Shown piece after piece: positions 9,051 through 18,300 of a DNA stretch of 64,000 nucleotides. This DNA comes from Mycobacterium interjectum. GTDB lineage: Bacteria > Actinomycetota > Actinomycetes > Mycobacteriales > Mycobacteriaceae. The stretch is taken from assembly GCA_002102225.1 (NCBI GenBank), contig LQPB01000014.1, positions 36,460-100,459 of the forward strand, written 5' to 3'. Position 1 is the first letter of the stretch; each line of letters opens with the position of its first letter. Both the position numbers and the translations under genes were made by a program. Under the pieces are notes generated by a model. It did no database searches and was not told the origin of the DNA. It saw only the letters and a program-made list of their open reading frames with translations.

Positions 9051-9988
9051 CACGCACGCATTCGGGCTCGATGGTGGCGGGCGGGCTCAACTGGGACAGC
9101 GTGCCGCTGCGCCTGTTCGCCGGCGGCAACGCGAAGTTCTGGAATCCCGCCGACATCGACTTCTCCCGCGACCGCGCGGACTGGGAGGCGCTGACGGACG
9201 ACGAACGTCATTACGCCACCCGGTTGTGCGCCGAGTTCATCGCCGGTGAGGAGGCGGTGACCGAGGACATTCAGCCGTTCATGGCCGCGATGCGGGCCGA
9301 GGGGCGGCTGGGCGACGAGATGTATCTGACCCAGTTCGCGTTCGAGGAAGCCAAGCACGTCCAGGTGTTCCGGATGTGGCTCGACGCCGTCGGCATCACC
9401 GGCGACCTGCACGCCTATCTCGAGGACGTCCCCACCTACCGGACGATCTTCTACGAGGAGCTGCCGGACTCCCTCAACGCGTTGGCCACCGATCCGTCGC
9501 CGGCCGCCCAGGTCCGGGCGTCGGTGACCTACAACCACATGGTCGAGGGCATGCTGGCGCTGACCGGCTACTACCTCTGGCACAAGATCTGCGTGGAACG
9601 CGGCATCCTTCCCGGCATGCAGGAGCTGGTCCGCCGCATCGGTGACGACGAGCGGCGCCACATGGCGTGGGGCACGTTCACCTGCCGGCGCCACGTCGCC
9701 GCCGACGACGCCAACTGGGGTGTCTTCGAAGCGCGGATGAACGAGCTGATGCCGCTCGGACTGCGCGTCGTCGAAGAGGGCTTCGCGCTGTACGACCCGA
9801 TGCCCTTCGGCCTGTCGGTGGACGAGTCCATGCAGTACGCCGCCGACAAGGGGATGCGGCGGTTCGGCACCATCGGCAGCGCCCGCGGGCGGCCGGTTGG
9901 CGAGATCGACCTCGACTACTCGCCCCTGCAACTCGAGGACACCTTCGCCGACGAGGACGAGAAGGCGCTGGCGGCCGCGTCGGCCTAG
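9047..9988 (+). CDS. nrdB: R2-like ligand-binding oxidase (R2lox), annotated nrdB
   Basis: 313 residues. Despite the traditional name this is not a ribonucleotide-reductase subunit but the R2lox type of ferritin-like protein with a heterodinuclear Mn/Fe cofactor. Residue numbering matches that published for the M. tuberculosis protein: metal ligands E68, E101, H104, E167, E202 and H205 are all present, as are V71 and Y162, which form the tyrosine-valine ether cross-link. The physiological substrate is unknown; a bound long-chain fatty acid was seen in the family structure. It is coupled to the TetR gene by ATGA and ends 19 bases before the convergent gabD1. Confidence 0.94.
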   Translation: MTRTHSGSMVAGGLNWDSVPLRLFAGGNAKFWNPADIDFSRDRADWEALTDDERHYATRLCAEFIAGEEAVTEDIQPFMAAMRAEGRLGDEMYLTQFAFEEAKHVQVFRMWLDAVGITGDLHAYLEDVPTYRTIFYEELPDSLNALATDPSPAAQVRASVTYNHMVEGMLALTGYYLWHKICVERGILPGMQELVRRIGDDERRHMAWGTFTCRRHVAADDANWGVFEARMNELMPLGLRVVEEGFALYDPMPFGLSVDESMQYAADKGMRRFGTIGSARGRPVGEIDLDYSPLQLEDTFADEDEKALAAASA

Positions 9989-10007
9989 GCGCAGAAAAGC
10001 CGGGCCG

Positions 10008-11426
10008 TCACTCGACCTTCGTGGCGCCGCCGGCGTCACCGGTCTCGGCCGAGCCCACCCACACCGTCTTGGCGTTGCAGAACTCGCGAATCCCGAGGCC
10101 CGCGAGCTCGCGGCCGTAACCGGAGCGCTTGATGCCGCCGAACGGCAGCTCCGGGTAGGACACCGTCATCCCGTTGATGAAGACCTGGCCGGCCTCGATG
10201 TCGTCGATGAAGCGTTGCTGCTCGGCCTCGTCGCGGGTCCAGGCGTTGGAGCCCAGGCCGAAGGTCGTGGCGTTGGCGATCTCGATGGCCTCGTCGATGT
10301 CGGCGGCCCGGTAGATCGAAGCCACCGGCCCGAAGACCTCCTCGGTGTACAGCGCCATGTCCTTGGTGATGTCGGTGACGACCGTCGGCGGGTAGAACCA
10401 GCCCGGCCGGTCCAAGGGCTTGCCGCCGCAGCGGATCACCGCGCCGGCGGCGGCCGCGTCGTCGACTTGCTTGGCGACCTCGTCGCGGCCCGACTCGGTG
10501 GCCAGCGGGCCGACGTCGGTGTCCGGGTCGGTCGGGTCCCCGACCCGCAGGGCCTGCGCCCGCGCGACGAACTTCTCCACGAACTCGTCGTAGACGTCGG
10601 CGTGGGCGATGAACCGTTTGGCCGCGATGCAGGACTGGCCGTTGTTTTGCACCCGGGCGGTGACCGCGGTCTTGACGGCCTCGTCGAGGTCGGCCGAGGG
10701 CATCACGATGAACGGGTCGCTGCCGCCGAGCTCGAGCACCGAGGGCTTGATCTCGTCGCCGGCGATGGCTCCGACCGACTGGCCGGCCGGCTCGCTGCCG
10801 GTGAGGGTGACCGCCGCCACGCGGGGGTCGCGCAGGATGGTCTCGACGGCACTCGACGGCACCAGCAGCGTCTGGAAGCAGCCGTCCGGGAAGCCGCCGC
10901 GGGCGATGACGTCGGCCAGGTACAGGGCCGTCTGCGGCACGTTCGAGGCGTGCTTGAGGATGCCGACGTTGCCGGCCATCAGCGCCGGCGCGGCGAACCG
11001 CACGGCCTGCCACAACGGGAAGTTCCACGGCATCACGGCCAGCACCACGCCCAGCGGTTGGTAGCGCGTGTAGGCCTTCGACGCGCCCACCTTGGCCGCG
11101 TCGGCCGGCTCGTCGGCCAGCAGCTGTTGGGCGTTCTCGGCATAGTAGCGAAAACCCTTGGCGCACTTGAGCACTTCGGCCTTGGCCGACGCCAGCGTCT
11201 TGCCCATCTCCAGGGTCATCATGGCGGCGACGTCGTCGGCCTCTTTCTCCAAGAGGTCCGCGGTGGCGTTTGCCCACCCCGCGCGCTGGGCAAAGGTGGT
11301 GTTATGGCGGTAGTCCTGGAACCGGGCGTACGCGCGCGCGATGGCGCCGTCGACTTCCGCGTCGGTCGCGGGGGTGAAAGTTTTCACTGTTTCGCCGGTA
11401 GCCGGGTTGATCGTGGCGATGGGCAC
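10008..11426 (-). CDS. gabD1: Succinate-semialdehyde dehydrogenase GabD1
   Basis: 472 residues from GTG 11426 (VPIATINPATGETVKTF). Longer upstream starts would run back through the divergent promoter into the next gene. It is an NAD(P)-dependent aldehyde dehydrogenase with VLELGGSDPF (general-base Glu) and NNGQSCIAAKRF (catalytic Cys), converting succinic semialdehyde to succinate. The protein is about 15 residues longer than the Rv0234c core because of a C-terminal tail (SAETGDAGGATKVE). It is divergent from the AlsS-like gene over only 79 bases, so the two promoters must be back to back. Confidence 0.92.
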   Translation of the reverse strand: MPIATINPATGETVKTFTPATDAEVDGAIARAYARFQDYRHNTTFAQRAGWANATADLLEKEADDVAAMMTLEMGKTLASAKAEVLKCAKGFRYYAENAQQLLADEPADAAKVGASKAYTRYQPLGVVLAVMPWNFPLWQAVRFAAPALMAGNVGILKHASNVPQTALYLADVIARGGFPDGCFQTLLVPSSAVETILRDPRVAAVTLTGSEPAGQSVGAIAGDEIKPSVLELGGSDPFIVMPSADLDEAVKTAVTARVQNNGQSCIAAKRFIAHADVYDEFVEKFVARAQALRVGDPTDPDTDVGPLATESGRDEVAKQVDDAAAAGAVIRCGGKPLDRPGWFYPPTVVTDITKDMALYTEEVFGPVASIYRAADIDEAIEIANATTFGLGSNAWTRDEAEQQRFIDDIEAGQVFINGMTVSYPELPFGGIKRSGYGRELAGLGIREFCNAKTVWVGSAETGDAGGATKVE

Positions 11427-11505
11427 GCTGAGATCCTTCGCTTCGGGGTTGACAACAGGTCCAACACCCAGCCTGCCACTATCGTTCCCACAAGGGAGGT
11501 GCCGG

Positions 11506-13152
11506 ATGAGTAAAGCCGCTGAGCTGATGGTGAAGTGCCTGGAGAACGAGGGCGTCTCCGTCGTCTTCGGGGTGCCCGGCGAGGAGAACATCCGCTTCGT
11601 GCAGGCGCTGGCCTCCTCGAGCATCCGGTACGTGCTCACCCGGCACGAGCAGGCGGCGTCGTTCATGGCGGAGATGTACGGCCGCGTCACCGGCCGGGCG
11701 GCGGTGGTGTCGGCGACCCTGGGTCCGGGCGCCATCAACATGCAGCTCGGCGTCGCCGACGCCACCACCAACAGCACCCCGATGGTGGCGATCTCCGCCC
11801 AGGTGGGCCAGGACCGGGAGTACAAGGAGTCGCACCAGTACGTCGACCTGGTGTCGATGTTCGCCCCGATCACGCGGTGGGCGGCGGGCATCCCGACCCC
11901 GCGCGCCATCCCGGAGATGGTCCGCAAGGCGTTCAAGGTCGCCGAGGCCGAGCGCCCGGCCGCGGTCTACCTGGCGGTGCCCGAGCACATCGACGCCGAC
12001 GAGACCGATTACGACCTGACGCCGTTGCCGCGCAACGTGGTTCGCGCCGACGCGCCGGCGCCCCGCCAGGTCGCGCGCGCCGTCGACATCCTGCGCCAGG
12101 CGCAGCGCCCGGTGCTGCTGGCCGGACACGGCGCCGCGCGCGCCGACGCGACCAAGGCCCTGGTCCGCTTCTCCGAGGAGTTCGGCATCCAGGTGGCCAA
12201 CACCTTCCACGGCAAGGGCGTGATGCCCGACGACCACCCCAACACCATCGGCACGCTGGGGTTCATGCGGCACGACTATGTGAACTTCGGGTTCGACAAC
12301 GCCGACGCCGTCATCGCCGTCGGCTACGAGCTGCAGGAATTCGACCCGGTCCGGATCAATCCGCAGGCCGACAAGCGGATCATCCACGTGCACCGCTTCC
12401 CGGCCGAGGTCGACGCGCACTACTCGGTCGACGTCGGGATCATCGGCGACATCAGCGATTCGCTGAACGCGCTGACCGACGCGCTGGCCGGTCACAGCTT
12501 CACCCACGCCGCCGATGTGCCCGGCTCGGGCCTGCTGGCTGAGGAATTCGCTCGCGGGCAACAGGATTCGCGCTATCCGCTGGCGCCGGCCCGGGTGGTC
12601 GCCGACACCCGCGCGGCGCTGGGCCGCAGCGATGTGGTCCTGGTCGACACCGGCGCCACCAAGATGTGGATGGCCCGGCTTTATCCGACCTACGAGCGGA
12701 ACACCTGCCTGATCTCAAACGGCTTGTCCACCATGAGTTTTGCGCTGCCCGGCGCGCTGGGCGTCAAGCTGGCACGGCCCGAGGCCAAGGTGCTGGCCGT
12801 GGCGGGCGACGGCGCGTTCCTGATGAACTCCCAGGAAATCGAGACCGCCGTTAGGGAGCGGATTCCCCTGGTGGTGCTGATCTGGGAGGACGGCGGCTAC
12901 GGGCTCATCGAATGGAAGATGGACCTGGAACTCGGCGAGCACTACTTCGTCAAGTTCGGCAATCCCGACATCGTGAAGTACGCGGAAAGCTTCGGCGCCA
13001 AGGGATATCGGATCAACAGCGCCGACGAGCTGTTGCCGACGCTGCGGGCCGCCCTCGACGACGACGGGGTGTCGCTGATCTGCTGTCCCGTCGACTACTC
13101 CGAGAACCTGCGGCTGACCGACCGGCTCGGGGAGCTCGACGAGACGCTGTAG
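11506..13152 (+). CDS. ThDP-dependent acetolactate synthase-like enzyme (AlsS type)
   Basis: 548 residues. The start ATG is fixed by an AGGGAGG site 6 bases upstream. The three ThDP-enzyme domains are present: PYR domain with catalytic Glu (RHEQAASFMAEMYGR), central domain, and PP domain (GDGAFLMNSQEIETA). The C-terminal segment FGNPDIVKYAESFGAKG is close to catabolic acetolactate synthases as I recall them (Bacillus AlsS), which condense two pyruvates without FAD. The diphosphate-metal motif is unusual: where the usual Asn ligand is expected the sequence reads IWEDGGYG, putting Glu at that position. Substrate specificity is therefore uncertain. I do not recall a gene here in H37Rv. Confidence 0.82.
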   Translation: MSKAAELMVKCLENEGVSVVFGVPGEENIRFVQALASSSIRYVLTRHEQAASFMAEMYGRVTGRAAVVSATLGPGAINMQLGVADATTNSTPMVAISAQVGQDREYKESHQYVDLVSMFAPITRWAAGIPTPRAIPEMVRKAFKVAEAERPAAVYLAVPEHIDADETDYDLTPLPRNVVRADAPAPRQVARAVDILRQAQRPVLLAGHGAARADATKALVRFSEEFGIQVANTFHGKGVMPDDHPNTIGTLGFMRHDYVNFGFDNADAVIAVGYELQEFDPVRINPQADKRIIHVHRFPAEVDAHYSVDVGIIGDISDSLNALTDALAGHSFTHAADVPGSGLLAEEFARGQQDSRYPLAPARVVADTRAALGRSDVVLVDTGATKMWMARLYPTYERNTCLISNGLSTMSFALPGALGVKLARPEAKVLAVAGDGAFLMNSQEIETAVRERIPLVVLIWEDGGYGLIEWKMDLELGEHYFVKFGNPDIVKYAESFGAKGYRINSADELLPTLRAALDDDGVSLICCPVDYSENLRLTDRLGELDETL

Positions 13153-13164
13153 ATTTCGGCGCGC

Positions 13165-13776
13165 CTATCGCACGGCCAAGACGATCACCAAGGTGACCAG
13201 AGCGGCGATGAATCCGAGGCCGATGAGCAACCACAAGATGCGGATGTAGAGCCTGATCGCCGGAGACATTGGCGAACCCGGCGGCGTCGCACCCGACGGC
13301 GCGTGCCCTCCGTAACCCACAACTCCAGCGGGCGGCGCGGAACCGGCCCACGCCGCCGGCGGTGGCGCCGGTTGGCCTAGGTCGATTCTGACCTTTTTCG
13401 GGTCTGACGAGTCGACTTGGACGGCGACGGTCGCGCCCGGCTGCACCGCGGCAATCGCGCCCATTTCGACACGCGTGGTGACTTTCGTGTCGTACGGCGG
13501 GTGCCCGGGTATCGCGACCCTCAGCCCGACCCGGTAGACGGTCGAGCGGCCACCGAAGTAGATGGCCCCGCGGGCCGACAAAACCTGTGCCGTTCCGGCC
13601 AGGGCGGGCCCTGCGAACGCCGGCCCCCGATGCGGCCGCAGCGCGTTCACCACGAGATACACAAAGTTGCCGATCAGCGCGGCGAAGACGAGAAAGGAGA
13701 AAGGGATCGCGACGTATTGCCATCCGCTCGCCAGGTGATGCGCCGGTACGTCGGCTGCCACGGTCGCCCAGTCCAT
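13165..13776 (-). CDS. Two-helix membrane protein, DUF3592-like
   Basis: 203 residues. One helix is near residues 22-45 and a second at the C-terminus (about 175-200, LWLLIGLGFIAALVTLVIVLAV). Between them is a soluble beta-rich domain (TAQVLSARGAIYFGGRSTVYRVGLRVAIPG) that looks like DUF3592-type proteins, then a Pro/Ala/Gly linker. Function unknown. It is convergent with the AlsS-like gene, with 12 bases between the stops. Confidence 0.75.
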   Translation of the reverse strand: MDWATVAADVPAHHLASGWQYVAIPFSFLVFAALIGNFVYLVVNALRPHRGPAFAGPALAGTAQVLSARGAIYFGGRSTVYRVGLRVAIPGHPPYDTKVTTRVEMGAIAAVQPGATVAVQVDSSDPKKVRIDLGQPAPPPAAWAGSAPPAGVVGYGGHAPSGATPPGSPMSPAIRLYIRILWLLIGLGFIAALVTLVIVLAVR

Positions 13777-13811
13777 TGCCGCAGGCTAGCAACGCGCACG
13801 CCGCCGGTCCG

Positions 13812-15269
13812 CTAATGCGAGCGGTTGGCGTGCCGCGATGTCGTCTGTTCGAGGGCCATCGGCCGCACGTACCCGCCGATCAGCGTGCGGTGCCACCACG
13901 CCCGATCCCGGCGCAGCTCGGCGAATGTGGTGAAGCGGTACTCGTAGAGCTGTGCCCGCACGTATCGCGGCGGCGAATCGGGAAAGGGGTTGTGCCGCAA
14001 CAGGCGCAGCGTCGGCCGATCGTTGCGCAGCAGCCGCTGCAGCAGCGGAACCAGCCACGGCTGGGCGTAGCCCGGCGAGATGGCGGCGAACCACATCAGC
14101 CAGTCCAGGCGCAGGTGATACGGCGCCCACTGCCGGGGCAGCCGACCCACGGCGCCGGGCTTGCCCTTGAACCCGTATTCCCGCCACACGGTGTGCTGGG
14201 TCAGCCGCTCCTCGTCGGTGCCCTCGATCACCACCTCGCGCCGCACCCGGCCGATGCTGCCGAACGCGCCGTACGTGTTCACCAGGTGAAAGGGGTTGAA
14301 GGACATGTTCATTCGCTGACGCGAGGAGAGCATGTTGCGCACCGGCCAGTACGTCAAGAGCAGCACGGCGCCGGTGAACGCGATCACCGTGCCGGCGAAC
14401 CACAGCGGCGGCGCGGACCAGGCGGGGTGGCCCGGGGTCCCGAACAGCCTCGCCAGCGACGAATCGTCAATCGCGCTGAACGCCAAAAAGATCGTCACCC
14501 AATTGAGCCAGGCGAAGTTGCCCGACGCCACCAGCCACAGTTGGGTGATCACGACGATCGCCGCGGCCACGCTGGCGATCGGCTGCGGCGCGAACAGCCC
14601 GAATGGCACGATCAGCTGCGCGAAGTGGTTGCCCGCCACCTCGACTCGGTGCAGCGGCCGGGGCAGGTGATGGAAGAACCAGCTCAACGGGCCCGGCATC
14701 GGCTGGGTCTCGTGGTGGTAGTACAGGCACGTCAGGTCGCGCCAGCACGGGTCGCCGCGCAGCTTGATCAGCCCGGCGCCGAACTCGACCCGAAACAGCA
14801 GCAGCCGCGCCAGCCACAGCGTCAGCACCGGGGGCGCGACGCGGTCGTTGCCGAGGAAGATCATCAAGAATCCGGCCTCCAGCAGCAACGACTCCCACCC
14901 GAAGCCGTACCAGGTCTGGCCGACGTTGACGATCGACAGGTAGAGCACCCATAGCGTCAGCCAGGCCAGCATCGCGGCCCACAGCGGCGCCAGGTCGGCC
15001 GCGCCGGCGACGATGGTCGCCGAGGCCGCCGCGCCCAGCCAGGCCAGGCCCGCGAACAGCCGATCGGAGTAGCGCAGGTGGAAAAGGCTCGGCGCCCGCC
15101 AAAACGACTGCCGGCCCAAAAACCGTGGTATCGGCAGAATTCCGTGCTCGCCGATGAGCGCCCGGAACTGGAGTGCGGCCGTGAGGAACGCGATCAGGTA
15201 GACCGCCGCGATCCCGCGCTCCACGACGAGCCTGCCCAGCCAGTATTCGGGTGCCGGAAACCATCCCAT
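13812..15269 (-). CDS. Lipase-maturation-factor-like membrane protein, Rv0235c-like
   Basis: 485 residues from ATG 15269, which has a GAGGAG site 8 bases upstream; a start at 15299 is also open but lacks this. Many hydrophobic helices cover the first two thirds (VVERGIAAVYLIAFLTAALQF onward). The C-terminal part, with GYVRAQLYEYRFT-like charged sequence, is probably soluble. The overall pattern, including GWESLLLEAGFL and the conserved WYGFGWE region, matches the lipase maturation factor family, whose eukaryotic members help fold lipases. The role in mycobacteria is not known. Rv0235c occupies the same place, next to aftD. Confidence 0.85.
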   Translation of the reverse strand: MGWFPAPEYWLGRLVVERGIAAVYLIAFLTAALQFRALIGEHGILPIPRFLGRQSFWRAPSLFHLRYSDRLFAGLAWLGAAASATIVAGAADLAPLWAAMLAWLTLWVLYLSIVNVGQTWYGFGWESLLLEAGFLMIFLGNDRVAPPVLTLWLARLLLFRVEFGAGLIKLRGDPCWRDLTCLYYHHETQPMPGPLSWFFHHLPRPLHRVEVAGNHFAQLIVPFGLFAPQPIASVAAAIVVITQLWLVASGNFAWLNWVTIFLAFSAIDDSSLARLFGTPGHPAWSAPPLWFAGTVIAFTGAVLLLTYWPVRNMLSSRQRMNMSFNPFHLVNTYGAFGSIGRVRREVVIEGTDEERLTQHTVWREYGFKGKPGAVGRLPRQWAPYHLRLDWLMWFAAISPGYAQPWLVPLLQRLLRNDRPTLRLLRHNPFPDSPPRYVRAQLYEYRFTTFAELRRDRAWWHRTLIGGYVRPMALEQTTSRHANRSH

Positions 15270-15355
15270 GGTCGTTACTCCTCGGGCGGCGGCGATCACA
15301 CCGAGCCGTATATCCAGTCAAGCAGCAGAAAAACCGGTAGCCAACACCTCGGCAC

Positions 15356-18300
15356 TCATTCGTCGCGCGGCGCGGCCCGGCGGCCCGGCATCGTCACGAC
15401 CGAAGCCGCAAGCACGGCAAGCGAAATCAGCGCCAGCAGTTGCACGATCGCCGAGTGACCGGCGTAACCGTCGACCGAGCGCCAGGGATGCCGCGACAGC
15501 GCCGCCCCGGCCGCAATGAGCCCCCCGGCGCTGAGCGCGACGGTCACGTCGTCGAGCCGGCGCTGCCGGTGGCGCAGCGCGTACCGCAGGCCCAGCGCGG
15601 CACCGACGGCGAGCACTCCTACCGGGCCGGCGACCACCGCGCCGGCCGCCAGCACGGGGACCGCCGCCCAGCGCCCCGGCGCCCAGGGCCGCGCGAGCGC
15701 GTCGGTGGCGCCGCGCCGCCGGGTGCGCCACAACGCGAGCGCGGCCAACAGCGGCAGCAACGCCAGCCCGATCGCCAGGCCCGCCCGGTACAGCGAGTTG
15801 GACGCGAAGGTCAGCGTGATGGTGCCGGGGTCGCCCGCCGGCACCACCCAGCCCTGCTGCCAGCCATTGACGGCGACGGGCGTCAACCGGGCGCCGGTGC
15901 TGGTGCGCGCCACCCAGCCGGGGTTGATGCTTTCGGGGATCACCAGCACCCGGGAGGTCGGCGCCGCCGGGGCCCGCACCTCGCGGCGGCTCGGGCCCCA
16001 CGCTCCGGTCTGCGCGACGGCCTGCGGGGCGGTGCTCAGGTCGTCGGCGGCCGGGGTCGACAGCCGGGCCCCGTCCACGACGAACTGGGCGCCCGGGCTG
16101 ATCAGCAGCTCCTGCTGGCCCGCCGGCAGCGCGATCGGGTCGGGTTCGCAGGGCTGTGCCGCGATCGGCCCACCGTCCAGCAACGCGCCGACGGTGGTGC
16201 GGATCGAGGTGTGCACGAACCGCCCCGCGACCGCGATCACCGGGCCACGGTCGCAGCCGACGGTGATCTCGCGGGATCGGTTGCGAGTGGCGTCGGCGGG
16301 CGCGATCGGTTGGCCGTCGGCGCCCAGCACCGCCACCTCGGCCAGCCCCGGCGGCTTGAGCTGATCGAAGCCCAGCGCGTTGCGGTCGATGATGTCTTCC
16401 CAGCCGAGCAGGCTGATGCTGACCGTGTCGGTCACACGCGGCGCGAGCGACAGGGTCTGCGGATCGCCCGCCTTCAGCTCCCGGACCTGCGGGCCGTCGC
16501 CCAGGTTGACGGCCAGCAGCGTCGGGTGGGCCGGCAACGCCCACCGGCTGGGCGTCAGGCGCAACCCGGCGACCTCGGTGGGCCGCGGCAGCGTGACGGT
16601 CAGCGTCGGCGGCGACTTGTGCTGCACCACCCGCTGCGGCGCGGTCCACGCGGTGGCCGGATCGCCGTCGGTGGCCGCGTACGCCGAGCCCAGGATGTCT
16701 ACCACGTCGGAATCGCCTTGTGCGCGAGTGGTATTGGGCTCGGCAACCAGATCGGTCAGCTTGGGCCCCTGCCGTGGCCGCACCCACACCGCCGGCGTCA
16801 CCGACACCGGAGCCGCCACGGTCAGGGTGCGGCTGAAGTTCACGGGCTCCTCCGGGGCCAGCGCCATCGAGGCCGCGCAGCGCACGCTGTCGGGCGCCTG
16901 GGCGCAGCCCGGCCTGCCGAGCGGCTCCGAGCCCAGGTCCCAGCCCGCGACCGCCGAGCCCGGCGGCGGCCCCGGCACGCCCACGGTGTGGCGCAGGTTG
17001 ACCGGGTGGGCGAATCCGGAGGCGTCGTATTGGGTGACCGACAGGTCGGTGATGCCGAACTGCACACCCGGGGAGCCGTCGTCGGTGCCGGCGGCGGTGA
17101 CCCGGACCCACGGGGTTTCGCCGTACGGCAGCGCGGCCGCGAGGGGCTTGCCGGGCTCGTCGAACCGCAGGGAGGTGCTGCCGTTGGCCGTCTCGATCAG
17201 GATGCGACGGACCTGGGCACCGACGGCGGTCGCGCTGGGCGTGATGGTGATGGCGCCGTTGCTGATCGGATGGTCGAAGTCGACCTGCAGCCACTGCCCG
17301 ACGGCGGACTGCAGCGCGTTGGACACCCACGCCGTTCCCGAGTCGCCGTCGAAAGCGGCGGCCGGGGAGGTCGCCGGGGCGACGTCGGGCATCGCGGTGG
17401 AATCCGACGACGAGCTCGACACCGTGATCCGGCCGCCGTTCCAGGCGCCGGATACCGGCTCGGCGCCGGGGGCCGGGTAGTCCGGGACGCGGTTGAAGGT
17501 GTGCCGCGCGTCGCCGGGCGCCCGGATCGCCGACGAGTGGTGATCGACGCGGCCGTAGTCGGTCTCGCGGTCCAGCGGGGTGTCGGTCACGGTGACCAGC
17601 GGCGCCGCCAGGCCGGCGCCGCGCGCGTCGCCGGTCATCAGGACCGGACCCACCGCCGGCCGGCCCAGCAGCCGTCGCCGCTCATCGAGGCGCAGCAGCA
17701 CCTCCGGCCCCCCATCAAGCCGGGCCATCCGGTCGGCGTCGACGAAGTACGGCGCGCCGGGATCGCCCGCAACGTCGACGCGGTAGATCTCCACGGCGGG
17801 GTAGCGCGGGCGCAGCCCGCTGTCGGCGACGAAGCCCGCCAGCGTGCCCGGACCCACCGGCGCGCCGAACTGCGCCACCTTCTGCAGGCCCGGCGAGCCC
17901 TCGACGGCGCGGTGCACCAGGATCGGGCGCGCCGAGCGCGACGTCTCCGGGTCCAGGTCGTTGCGCAGCACGACGTACGAAATGCCTTGCCGGGCAAGGG
18001 TATCGGTTAGCCCGGCCGACGGCTGCCCGGCGGCGAACAGGCGCTGCACCGAATCCAGCGCCCGGATGGTCTGCGGCGGGGTCAACGGAATGGAGTCACG
18101 CACCCCCCACGGGTTGCTGCCGAGCACCTGCAGCGGTTCGTCGTGGCTGGTGCCCCAGACCTGGGTGGCGAACGGCGCGCCGGGGACCACCAGCACGCGC
18201 CCGGGAGCGGGGGAGCCGGTGTTGTGCTCGCCGAGCCAGTCGGCGGCCTGCTGCCAGTAGGGCGGTATCGCGCGGAACGCGCCCGGCGGGGTGAGCCGTC

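Noticed and set aside
15440..18010. An 856-residue open frame on the plus strand opposite aftD
   Set aside because: It is a shadow of aftD in high-GC DNA: composition is Arg/Gly/Ala-rich without domains, and aftD codon bias is strong on the other strand.
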